Part shown: in pieces, positions 27,773 to 35,296 of the stretch | Numbering within the stretch: position 1 is the stretch's first letter | Layout: every line of letters starts with the position of its first letter | Origin: JBLNBN01 sp050260015 | Lineage (GTDB): Bacteria > Bacteroidota > Ignavibacteria > Kapaibacteriales > UBA2268 | Direction: 5' to 3' | DNA length: 64,000 bases | Assembly (NCBI GenBank): GCA_050260015.1 | Contig: JBLNBN010000053.1 | Coordinates: 1 to 64,000, forward strand | The notes under the pieces: generated by a model | Seen by the model: only the letters and a program-made list of their open reading frames with translations | Databases searched by the model: none | What the model was told of the DNA's origin: nothing | Translations under genes and position numbers: made by a program

Positions 27773-27946
27773 ATGCTATATCTGCTTAATCTACTGCCCC
27801 AGCAAGCCGTCGGAACGGAGATCTTTGTCTCCGTTCTCGTTATCGGCCTGATATTCTCAATTATTAAGAAGTTTGTAAAAGTTGCGATCTCCCTTTCAAT
27901 CCTAATAATCTTAATCATCATAATCGTTAAATTGTTAAATTTGTAA
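27773..27946 (+). CDS. 57-aa two-helix membrane peptide
   Basis: A 57-codon open frame beginning 8 bp after the tonB-like gene, with start context CTCCCGGATG. The product has two hydrophobic helices, about 15-31 (VGTEIFVSVLVIGLIFSI region) and 36-55 (very Ile/Leu rich), joined by the basic turn KKFVK. Position, strand and clean membrane pattern suggest a real last gene of the envelope operon; the Shine-Dalgarno is weak. I do not recognise a family. Confidence 0.55.
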   Translation: MLYLLNLLPQQAVGTEIFVSVLVIGLIFSIIKKFVKVAISLSILIILIIIIVKLLNL

Positions 27947-27996
27947 GAGAATTATATTTCTTTTTGCAATTCATTTCAATTTGAAAAGGAAAATCT

Positions 27997-29346
27997 ATGT
28001 CCTATAACATCGGCGTTATCGGCACCGGCTACGTAGGTTTGGTGTCGGGCACAACATTTGCCGCTACGGGTAATACCGTTTACTGCGTTGACATCGACGA
28101 GATAAAAATAAAGAAACTCAACGAAGGTATTTGCCCTATTTTCGAGCCCGGGCTCGAGAGATTAATAGAGCGCAACGTCGCTGAAGATCGTTTAAAATTC
28201 ATTACGGAATTAGAGATCGCGGTTGAAAATTGCTCGATTATATTCCTCTGCCTGCCCACCCCGCCCGCCGAGGACGGCTCCGCGGACCTTACGCACGTGC
28301 TCGAGGCGGCGGCGCAAATAGCTAAAGTACTCAACGATAAGAAAATCACAGATAAGAAGATCATTGTTAATAAAAGCACTGTCCCCGTCGGTACGGCCGA
28401 TAAAGTAAGGAATATCTTTATTAAGAATATGGAAAATCCCGATAATATATTTATCGCGAGCAATCCTGAATTTCTACGCGAAGGCTTTGCCGTGGAAGAC
28501 GCATTGAAGCCGGAACGCGTGGTCGTCGGCTGCTCCAACCCGTACGTTGAAGAAACTATGCGCGACCTTTATAAGCCGTTCCTACGCAGCGGAAACCCGA
28601 TCTATATTATGGACGAGAAGAGCGCGGAAGTTACTAAATACGCCGCTAACGGTTTCCTCGCTACCAAGATTTCCTTCATGAACGATCTCTCTTCGTATTG
28701 CGAAAAGGTCGGCGCGGACATCGAGCAAATACGATTGGGCATCGGTTCGGACACCCGCATCGGCAAGCGTTTCCTCTTCGCCGGCATCGGTTACGGCGGC
28801 TCCTGCTTCCCGAAGGACGTGCGCGCCCTGATTCACTGCGGCGAGGAAGTCGGCGCGAACCTTAGAATTGTAAAGGCGGCGCAGGAAGTGAATTATCATC
28901 AAATCGAAAGATTCTATAAAAATATAATCAAGCGCTTCGACTCGAGCGTCGACGGCAAGCGCTTCGCGCTATGGGGCCTGGCGTTTAAGCCGAATACGGA
29001 CGACACGCGCGAAGCTCCCGCATTCCGGCTGATAGAGCTTTTGCTTTCCGCCGGCGCTAAAGTTACCTGCTTCGATCCCGAAGCTATGGAGAATACGCGC
29101 ATTAAATTCGGCGATAGCGTCGCCTATGCGAAGAATATGTACGACTGCCTCGACGAAGCCGACGCGCTGATCGTTACGACGGAATGGAACGAATTCCGCA
29201 ACCCGGACTTCGCAAAAGTTAAGGCTGCGCTCGCCGAACCTATTATATTCGACGGACGCAACCTTTACAATCCTGATGAAATGCTCGAGCAGGGGATAGA
29301 GTATTACTGCGTAGGACGCAAGGGCGTTATTCCTTCTCGGAAATAA
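27997..29346 (+). CDS. ugd: UDP-glucose 6-dehydrogenase
   Basis: NAD-dependent two-step oxidation of UDP-glucose to UDP-glucuronate for polysaccharide or lipid A-type sugars. 449 aa with the Rossmann start GVIGTGYVGLVSG, central NPEFLREG, catalytic Cys270 in GIGYGGSCFPKD, and a C-terminal UDP-binding domain with ALWGLAFKPNTDDTREAP. Complete in length. Its 3' end overlaps the converging VOC gene by 20 bp. A different NDP-sugar dehydrogenase specificity cannot be excluded but Ugd is the best fit. Confidence 0.9.
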   Translation: MSYNIGVIGTGYVGLVSGTTFAATGNTVYCVDIDEIKIKKLNEGICPIFEPGLERLIERNVAEDRLKFITELEIAVENCSIIFLCLPTPPAEDGSADLTHVLEAAAQIAKVLNDKKITDKKIIVNKSTVPVGTADKVRNIFIKNMENPDNIFIASNPEFLREGFAVEDALKPERVVVGCSNPYVEETMRDLYKPFLRSGNPIYIMDEKSAEVTKYAANGFLATKISFMNDLSSYCEKVGADIEQIRLGIGSDTRIGKRFLFAGIGYGGSCFPKDVRALIHCGEEVGANLRIVKAAQEVNYHQIERFYKNIIKRFDSSVDGKRFALWGLAFKPNTDDTREAPAFRLIELLLSAGAKVTCFDPEAMENTRIKFGDSVAYAKNMYDCLDEADALIVTTEWNEFRNPDFAKVKAALAEPIIFDGRNLYNPDEMLEQGIEYYCVGRKGVIPSRK

Positions 29347-30109
29347 GCCCGAGGGCGGCCCCCTGCGGGTCGCGAACGACTGCGAAATAGCCGACGCCTT
29401 CGACGTACATCTTGGGCGCAAGCGCTTCGCCGCCGTTTTCGCTGGCCTTAGCGAGCGCGGCGTCAAGCCCCTCGACGGTAAAGTAAGTTAACCAATGGGT
29501 AGGCAAATGCCGCATTTCTTCCGGCATTTGCCATAGCCCTGCGGCCATGTTCTCGCCGGAAGCGAACGTGGTGTAATCCATCCCGCCCATATTATTCGTA
29601 TTTCCCTTCCATCCAAAGACGGATTCGTAGAAAGGTATGCTCCTCGAAGGCTCTTTCGAGGCGTATTCATTCCAGGAGGGAGCGCCATGCGCGTCCGCTA
29701 TTTCTGTCCCGGCCATGTTTTTAGCTTGCCAAAGCGATACCACGCCGCCTTCGGGGTCCGCTATTATCGCCATCCTGCCATGCTCCATTACTTCTGTCGC
29801 GGGCATTATTACGTTTCCGCCGGCAGCCGTTGCGGCTTGCAGAGCGTCTTCGATTGAATTTACGTTGACGTAGGGCATCCAATGCGGCGGTAGGTTCATC
29901 TCTTTCTGCGGGGGCTGCAGGTTGTAAAGGCCGCCTATAGCTTTGCCTTCCTTCGTAAATATGAGATATTCCATCCCGGGCTGTTCTAACGCCATTTGAG
30001 CGTCCCAGCCGAATACGTTGGAATAAAAATTCTTGGCGGCGTTAAAGTCTGTCGTAGCTAATTCGTACCAACAAAACGCGCCGTGGGGGTAAGATGTTAT
30101 TTCTTTCAT
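29327..30109 (-). CDS. VOC-family protein with two glyoxalase-like domains
   Basis: 260 aa made of two vicinal-oxygen-chelate domains (about 1-130 and 135-260). The first has HGAFCWYELATTDFNAAKNFY and DPEGGVVSLWQ; the second has SWNEYASKEPSRSIPFYESVFGW-type starts and DPQGAALGL. This layout matches bacterial glyoxalase/bleomycin-resistance-like proteins of unassigned substrate. Its 3' end converges on ugd with a 20-bp overlap. Confidence 0.85.
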   Translation of the reverse strand: MKEITSYPHGAFCWYELATTDFNAAKNFYSNVFGWDAQMALEQPGMEYLIFTKEGKAIGGLYNLQPPQKEMNLPPHWMPYVNVNSIEDALQAATAAGGNVIMPATEVMEHGRMAIIADPEGGVVSLWQAKNMAGTEIADAHGAPSWNEYASKEPSRSIPFYESVFGWKGNTNNMGGMDYTTFASGENMAAGLWQMPEEMRHLPTHWLTYFTVEGLDAALAKASENGGEALAPKMYVEGVGYFAVVRDPQGAALGLISEKE

Positions 30110-30210
30110 AACGATCCTTTATTAATGGGAAAAACTCACTAATAGAATACGCTTTTGAATTTATTATGTTGCCGGACTTTTTTCCGGTCAAAGTACGTTG
30201 GGGCGATCGC

Positions 30211-30912
30211 CTACCACATATAATTTTCTTTCTGCCAGAGCCAATCCTTAACCTGGGCATAAACTTCGGCGCCGCACGCCACCGCCTCGAACTGCTGCTG
30301 CGCCCAGAAGTCCTCGTCCGTTACCTTGCCGACGCACCAATTGATAACGCGGTAGGAAATTTGCGCCGCGGCGTTGGGCGTTTCCTTTAGGAACAGGTTA
30401 TTCACGTACGCGGTTATTTCCCCGGCGCGCTTGCAACGCTCGGCATACCTACGGAAGCGTTGCGCCACGACGTCGGCTTCGACGCTCTTCTTAAGCGCGA
30501 GGCTGTCGTCCATATCGTACGTTATCTTAAAAATTCTCTTTTTTAGAGCTTCGCCCTCGAAAACGGCGGCGGGCGCCTGGAGCTCGAGCGTGAAGGTGAC
30601 GGTCGTCTCGCCGAAGGAATCCTCCCGCGTTAGGTCTTTGATCCAAACGGTGTAGTTTTCGTCGAACTCGACGACTTTGCTCCATTTCATTTGCTCGAAG
30701 TAAGCTATGGATCCGTTTTTTGTTCCCGTTTCCGTGAATTTATCGAGATATTTAGTTTTCAAATCCAATTTCCAAGAACGCGAGGGAGTATAGTCCTGCA
30801 TCTTAGTAAAGGTAATCTTCCGCTTAAACTCCTGCCCTATTCTATCAATAAAGGAGCAGGAAGCGACGAGGCTCAGCGCCGCGATTGCGACAATTATATA
30901 ACTTCTTCTCAT
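30211..30912 (-). CDS. Predicted lipoprotein, unknown function
   Basis: The ATG at 30912 gives a short positively charged start MRRSYIIVAIAALSLVASC with a lipobox SLVASC; the in-frame TTG at 30933 is less likely. The mature part (about 214 aa) has no motif I recognise. It is rich in aromatic and charged residues and looks like a soluble, envelope-anchored domain. It is a standalone gene next to the repeat island at 31 kb. Confidence 0.65.
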   Translation of the reverse strand: MRRSYIIVAIAALSLVASCSFIDRIGQEFKRKITFTKMQDYTPSRSWKLDLKTKYLDKFTETGTKNGSIAYFEQMKWSKVVEFDENYTVWIKDLTREDSFGETTVTFTLELQAPAAVFEGEALKKRIFKITYDMDDSLALKKSVEADVVAQRFRRYAERCKRAGEITAYVNNLFLKETPNAAAQISYRVINWCVGKVTDEDFWAQQQFEAVACGAEVYAQVKDWLWQKENYMW

Positions 30913-31026
30913 CTCAATTTCGATTGATTTCAAAAACGCAAATTAAGAAGAAAATCTTTAGACTGAACCAGGAATTAATGGCCAAGGGTAAAAGTACAAT
31001 GGTAAGCGCTTGAAATTGCAGGGCCT

Positions 31027-31095
31027 TTCACTCCGAAGCGCAGCGAGGAGTCTATAGAATACTATGGATTCCTCTTCACTTCGTTCACCGGAATG
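31027..31095. repeat. Inverted pair of GAAGCG-type repeats
   Basis: 31027-31053 carries the forward form (CTCCGAAGCGCAGCGAGGAG) and 31066-31095 an inverted, diverged form (GGATTCCTC to CCGGAATGAC), making an imperfect inverted repeat. A third forward copy is at 31155-31180. Confidence 0.55.
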
Positions 31096-31245
31096 ACAGT
31101 ACGGCTCTTATTTACGAAATTGGCGCGCAAGCGCATGGGAATTAAGGAAATCGGTCATTCCGAAGCGAAGCGAGGAATCCAAAGGATTTAATTAAAGAAG
31201 CATCATCAGGGTTAACGCGATGCCCTTGCGAATCGGGATACTCCC

Positions 31246-31275
31246 GACGAATCCGGAGGATTCGCATGTCTATAG
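31246..31275 (+). repeat. Palindromic CGAATCC-GGATTCG repeat
   Basis: Forward copy with centre GGA. The surrounding block (31187-31430) recurs in two pieces at 44927-45016 and 44541-44727. Confidence 0.75.
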
Positions 31276-31454
31276 AAAAGAGCGCCCCCTCTACTACCCA
31301 TCCGCAGCGGAGCCGCCCGCCACGCCATTTCTCCCTGTTTTCTTCAAAAATCGAAAAAATTTCTTTTCCGGGTGTTACTAAACGGCAGTTCGATTGTTTA
31401 TATAGGAAAGCGGATGTGCAGATTTGGAAAAAGTACAGGAAATGTAGCGCCGTA

Positions 31455-31980
31455 CCCTGAGCCCCGTCGAAGGGTACGGCATGTGAAAACGCCGGGCGTT
31501 TCGGCAGGCTCAGCGTCCGGCAGCCGGTTACATTTTTCTTAACCCCGGAGGGGTTACAGCTTTGTAACGCGAAGCGCGACTTCCCCCGCGCCACTCCTTC
31601 CGCGCGGAGCGCCGGAACGATGAGAACCCTTGCGCGTTCAGACTTTGTCGATGGGGATGAATTAAAAATGAAAACAAGATTATTTAGCGAAAGAAAAAAA
31701 TAGAAAGAATATTTGATAATTTTAATTAAAATGAAAAAAATCGCTTGCATATCTGTTTTTTTTTTTAGGTTCGTAATTAGATGTGCGATTTATCTTACCG
31801 CTACATTAATTACGGAGGGAAATGTGAACTTAGAAATTGCGCTTAAAGCCAGGGGCGGATAGCCGGCGTTTACCCTTGGCTTTAAAAATGCGAGCGACCA
31901 GCGGCGGCTTTTAGGCATAGGCCGCTTTTGAAATAAGTCTTAAAATCGGCTTAATGCCTTCGAAGTTTTATGTAATAAAC
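31455..31980 (+). repeat. Duplicated leader segment, copy 1
   Basis: 526-bp block that aligns with 45028-45556 with few changes: CCCTGAGCCCCGTCGAAGGG, the CCCCGG repeat, an AT-rich stretch, a poly-T tract, a GGAGGG site and two hairpins. Identity runs up to about 30 bp before the start codon of the Cys-rich protein gene, is lost for those 30 bp, and resumes in the signal-peptide codons. Confidence 0.85.
31745..31980 (+). promoter_or_regulatory. Conserved structured 5' leader of cassette 1
   Basis: Shared with 45313-45556. It contains a T11 tract (31756-31766), a strong GGAGG (31814-31818) before ATGTGA and a GTG, hairpin 1 (TTAAAGCCAGGG 31843-31854 with CCCTTGGCTTTAA 31873-31885), and hairpin 2 (GCGGC 31904-31908 with GCCGC 31921-31925). 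The GTG opens a 12-codon frame (31824-31862) that is cut to 7 codons in copy 2 by AAA to TAA, so RNA structure is a better explanation for conservation than a peptide. It resembles no riboswitch I can name. Confidence 0.55.
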
Positions 31981-32010
31981 ATTTTTTTATCATTTAGGAA
32001 TTTTATTACT

Positions 32011-32676
32011 ATGACTTTAAACAAGACCTTCAGATTTGCGGCTATCGTCGCAACATTCCTCTTCATAGCCTCATTTTGGGGAGCTAACGTAGCTAAAGCT
32101 GAATGCCTCGCAGGCTACACCGAACGCACAATTCCAATGGTCATCAACGGATGCCAATACGAAGTTACGCTCTGCGTGAAATGTTCAATAGGCCCAACGC
32201 CAAGCGACGTCGTAGTGCAACCGAACGAAATAAGAATGATAAGCCCGGTAGGATGCCAGACATGGAATCCGAATCAGGTGTTGAACTACGTCTATTCACA
32301 GGTTATGACTTATGATTTCATATACTCTTACCTGTGTCCGAACCCTTACATAACAATGTCCCCTTGCACCGATCCTGAACAAAACTACAAAGTCACTACT
32401 AACCATTGGCTTTGTTGGCGCGCTTATTTAACTGAGTATTTCGGCGCATTTTATACGGTAATCCGTCCATGTAATTATTACGAGAAATGCGTCGAGGAAT
32501 ATTACTGGTGCCTCAACGAGCAAGGCCAGGTTGAAAGGCATACTACTAGGACCTATAGCGTGCCCTCGCCGATTACGGCCGCTACTTGCTATGGCCAGTC
32601 AGCCATAGATATCGAATGGCCTACGGCGATTGGCGATACAACGGATTGTTGGTTCGCCGACACTCCCTGTAATTAA
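32011..32676 (+). CDS. Cys-rich exported protein, cassette 1
   Basis: 221-aa product of an unrecognised family. The signal peptide (about 1-29) ends ANVAKA, followed by a mature domain with 14 Cys. It is the paralogue of the protein at 45589: DNA of the two signal peptides is nearly identical, whereas mature parts share mainly the Cys framework (GCQYEVTLCVKC against DCLWHGSICANC; RPCNYYEKC-x5-WC against NPCPNSTIC-x5-WC). The many Cys suggest disulfides in the periplasm or outside. An in-frame ATG at 31954 is rejected because copy 2 has CTG there. Followed by a terminator and then the propeller gene. Confidence 0.75.
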   Translation: MTLNKTFRFAAIVATFLFIASFWGANVAKAECLAGYTERTIPMVINGCQYEVTLCVKCSIGPTPSDVVVQPNEIRMISPVGCQTWNPNQVLNYVYSQVMTYDFIYSYLCPNPYITMSPCTDPEQNYKVTTNHWLCWRAYLTEYFGAFYTVIRPCNYYEKCVEEYYWCLNEQGQVERHTTRTYSVPSPITAATCYGQSAIDIEWPTAIGDTTDCWFADTPCN

Positions 32677-32683
32677 AACAACA

Positions 32684-32720
32684 AAAGGGCAAGAGCTTGC
32701 GCTCTTGCCCTTTCCTTTTC
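32684..32720 (+). terminator. Terminator between the two genes of cassette 1
   Basis: Perfect 13-bp stem AAAGGGCAAGAGC / GCTCTTGCCCTTT with loop TTGC, then CCTTTTC. It sits directly after the Cys-rich gene and 30-60 bp before the propeller gene. The equivalent spot in cassette 2 has an unrelated but equally strong hairpin. Confidence 0.9.
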
Positions 32721-32745
32721 AATGAAACAAAATCGGAGAATAACA

Positions 32746-34851
32746 ATGATTAAATACTTTTCGCTTTTCATTTTACTTTATAGTTCGGCCTACTCCCAGT
32801 GGACCCCTTGCGGCCCTACCACTCCAAAGGAATCTGCTTTTAACCAGTTTATACTGTCCGGCGATTCCGTATATGGCATTAAAGGTAAGACAAATACTTA
32901 TGTTACGGGATTAGACGAAATTAGCTGGAAGAAAAGAAATTTCATAATTCCACAGAATTACTTCCATTTCAATGTTTTTGGCGGTAATATTTATTTGAAT
33001 TACCAACAGGAAGGTAAAGGCGAAAATAAAACAATCTTTACATCCGATAACGGTTTCACATGGCAAGACGCTTTTCCGGAATTCACTTCGGATAAATACA
33101 TCACAAAATTATTTTTAACCGATCATTTGTTTATTGCAATAACTTCAAACGGAACATATTTGTCGAAGAATAAGGGCATCGATTGGAAAAAGATCGAGGA
33201 TGACAAAGTAAGCAAATTCGCGGGTTCATTTTATATCTCCGATACGGGAGATACGATATTAAGCTGTAATTCAACAAGCGCTTTTACTTCGCTTGACAGG
33301 GGAAAGACATGGAAGGAAGCCGTCATCGATTCTATTTGCGGCAATAGCGAAACAAAACTACCGTTTATCTACAATGGCGACCTGATAATTACTTCGAAGG
33401 AAGACGGTTTCTATTATTCTATGGACGGCGGCGCTACCTGGCTCCAAAATAAAATAAGCATGAATAACAGTAACGCTTTCCTGTACGATTCTTTTTTCGT
33501 TACTTCTGTCGAGAAAGACGGCTTGAGATTTTTCGGAAAGAAAGATAATAAATATGAATTATTACGCTCCGCATTAAAAGGCATTAGCGTATTCGATTTC
33601 TACCCGAATAAAAATTCGATCATAGTAAATACAAGTAAAGGATGTTTATTGTCGACTGACTACGGGGAAACATGGTCAAGCAAAAACGATGGAATAACGG
33701 ACTATTACATAAATTATATAGGGAAATTTGGCGATGAAATAGTCATCAGCACGAGTTCAGGAATTCCTTTTTCAACTACGAATCATGGAGATTCCTGGAA
33801 GGCCTTTCCTGCCGATACCGGTTTTTCAAACTTTACCAGCATAGATAAAAGGGATGACTTAATAATATACTCAAGCTATTACTTTAATAATTTATACGTA
33901 TCGACAAATAATGGAAAAGATTGGAGTAGTAATCTCGGCAATCCTGCATTTGAACCACTACGCGCTCTCAGCGTATCAATACTTGATAATGGGAATATAT
34001 TAGCGAGAGCGAAGGACGGCATATATATTTCGTCCGATACGATCAAGACATGGAAAAAAGTTGATACGAGCCATTCCGCTTTTTCTTTAGCGTCGTTTGG
34101 TATAAATAATGACGGAATATTTTCCGCATCCGATGAGGGAGTATTGATTTCAACGGATAAAGGCCTCTCGTGGCAGAAAGTCAATTATAATTTTACGGGT
34201 TCCCGCATAAAAGGGATAAAAGTACAAGACAGCTTTGTAATCGCAAATTCTTACGATAGTACACTATATATATCTAAAGATTATGGAAAAGACTGGAAGA
34301 CGGTTAATACTCCCTGCTCAGCAATTAATTCAACATGTATAGCGGAGGATAAAATATTTATTTGTTCCTCTAAGGAAGGAATTTATTTAACCCGCGATTT
34401 CGGAGAAAGTTGGGAATCTGTAAGCGGAGAGATAACTGATTACGGAATTGTAAAACTTCTTGTAGACGGCGGCGATATTTTCGCCGGCACGGCCGCTAAA
34501 AGCGTTTTTAAGGCGAAGTTAACGGATTTGGATCATATCGGCGTCGTTGACGAAGCGGAAACGGAAGGCAATAACTTTTTAAGAATTTATTATCCTCGTC
34601 CGATACCGGCAAAGCAAACTGTTCGCGCATTTATGCAATGGGATATAAGCCTCGACATCGAAAAGGACGACATCTCCGTTTACAACCTCTTCGGAAAGGT
34701 CGCCGGCAGGGAAGACATAACGATCCAGAAGACCGCGCCCTACAGCGGCTACCTCGTCTGGGACTGTTCGCGCTACGAGCCGGGCGTATACTTTATAGTC
34801 GTCCGCCACGGCGACGCGACGCGGATGATAAAAGTAATTGTTAATGATTAA
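32746..34851 (+). CDS. Asp-box beta-propeller protein with T9SS tail, cassette 1
   Basis: 701-aa exported protein. ATG 32746 with GGAG upstream gives a signal peptide MIKYFSLFILLYSSAYSQ that lines up with the paralogue at 46308. About ten Asp-box motifs (S-x-D-x-G-x-[TS]-W; for example SMDGGATW, STDYGETW, STDKGLSW, SKDYGKDW) indicate one or two beta-propellers. The C-terminal 75 residues form a sorting tail (YPRPIPAKQ to GVYFIVV and MIKVIV) for type IX export. The propeller part is AT-rich, the last 210 bp GC-rich and almost identical to the same part of the 46308 gene. Ligand unknown; no catalytic sialidase residues recognised. Confidence 0.8.
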   Translation: MIKYFSLFILLYSSAYSQWTPCGPTTPKESAFNQFILSGDSVYGIKGKTNTYVTGLDEISWKKRNFIIPQNYFHFNVFGGNIYLNYQQEGKGENKTIFTSDNGFTWQDAFPEFTSDKYITKLFLTDHLFIAITSNGTYLSKNKGIDWKKIEDDKVSKFAGSFYISDTGDTILSCNSTSAFTSLDRGKTWKEAVIDSICGNSETKLPFIYNGDLIITSKEDGFYYSMDGGATWLQNKISMNNSNAFLYDSFFVTSVEKDGLRFFGKKDNKYELLRSALKGISVFDFYPNKNSIIVNTSKGCLLSTDYGETWSSKNDGITDYYINYIGKFGDEIVISTSSGIPFSTTNHGDSWKAFPADTGFSNFTSIDKRDDLIIYSSYYFNNLYVSTNNGKDWSSNLGNPAFEPLRALSVSILDNGNILARAKDGIYISSDTIKTWKKVDTSHSAFSLASFGINNDGIFSASDEGVLISTDKGLSWQKVNYNFTGSRIKGIKVQDSFVIANSYDSTLYISKDYGKDWKTVNTPCSAINSTCIAEDKIFICSSKEGIYLTRDFGESWESVSGEITDYGIVKLLVDGGDIFAGTAAKSVFKAKLTDLDHIGVVDEAETEGNNFLRIYYPRPIPAKQTVRAFMQWDISLDIEKDDISVYNLFGKVAGREDITIQKTAPYSGYLVWDCSRYEPGVYFIVVRHGDATRMIKVIVND

Positions 34852-34980
34852 TGGTTAATGATATTAGTAGGGGCTGATCCTTGTATCCGCCCTACTTGTC
34901 TGAACCGGGATTTATCGGATTATGCGGATTAACAGGATTAAGTTTTAGGAAAATTACGCGCAAGCTCTTTGGAAAACAAG

Positions 34981-35020
34981 GCTTGGTTCTCGCCCCAAGA
35001 GGGGAGAGTTAGAGAGGGGG
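34981..35020. repeat. Dispersed 40-bp repeat, copy 2
   Basis: Matches 201-240 (CTTGGTTCTCGCCCC to GAGAGTTAGAGAGGGGG). Confidence 0.75.
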
Positions 35021-35060
35021 TTATAATTAAATATCCTCTTTGCAACTTTATTCTGAGTTC

Positions 35061-35128
35061 AACGGCTACGCCGTTATTCGCTTATTTCAATATCCTGTGG
35101 GCTACTGACGTATAACGGCTACGCCGTT
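35061..35128. repeat. Two AACGGCTACGCCGTT palindromes
   Basis: The 15-bp perfect palindrome occurs at 35061-35075 and 35114-35128, and once at 14529-14543. Related CCTACGGCGTAG forms are at about 63579-63590 and 63629-63640. Confidence 0.65.
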
Positions 35129-35145
35129 TTGGATAGAATGTGATG

Positions 35146-35210
35146 CATGATCTTCCGTAAGCTGCGCTTCGCTTGCATACGGTTACGAATAATGCCGTCC
35201 CTGCGGGACT
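35146..35210 (+). repeat. 65-bp dispersed repeat, copy 2
   Basis: Near-identical to 14561-14625, and again directly preceded by the AACGGCTACGCCGTT palindrome. Confidence 0.8.
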
Positions 35211-35238
35211 GGGAGATAATTCGAAATTGATTATTAAA

Positions 35239-35266
35239 AAAGCGGCTCCCGTTTGAGAGCCGCTTT
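35239..35266 (-). terminator. Terminator of ahcY
   Basis: AAAGCGGCTC pairs with GAGCCGCTTT around an 8-nt loop, followed on the minus strand by a U-run. It lies 30 bp past the ahcY stop. Confidence 0.85.
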
Positions 35267-35296
35267 ATATTTATAGCCTAATTCTAACAAGAAGTA

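Larger units (their letters stand above)
30960..31810. other. Intergenic repeat island upstream of cassette 1
   Basis: About 0.85 kb without a gene. It consists of dispersed palindromes and blocks that reappear, re-ordered, at 44.3-45.3 kb. A 202-codon minus-strand frame at 31142-31750 is a product of repeat sequence and not a gene. From 31455 on, the sequence aligns continuously with 45028 onwards. Confidence 0.65.
34852..35230. other. Intergenic repeat island
   Basis: No gene. It contains repeats listed separately and a degenerate GGGGCTGATCC-GTATCCGCCC hairpin at about 34870-34893, related to those at 691 and 48474. Confidence 0.6.

Noticed and set aside
31142..31750. 202-codon minus-strand open frame in the 31-kb island
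   Set aside because: It lies wholly in dispersed repeats, and parts of the same peptide recur in frames at 44.9-45.2 kb, as expected of translated repeats.
31745..31980. c-di-GMP (GEMM) riboswitch as identity of the cassette leader
   Set aside because: The segment AAAGCCAGGGGCGGATAGCC is superficially similar, but the flanking helix, the tetraloop and its receptor are missing.
31954..32010. Earlier ATG for the cassette 1 Cys-rich protein
   Set aside because: It falls in the conserved leader, where copy 2 has CTG, and it would bury the signal peptide 19 residues inside the protein.
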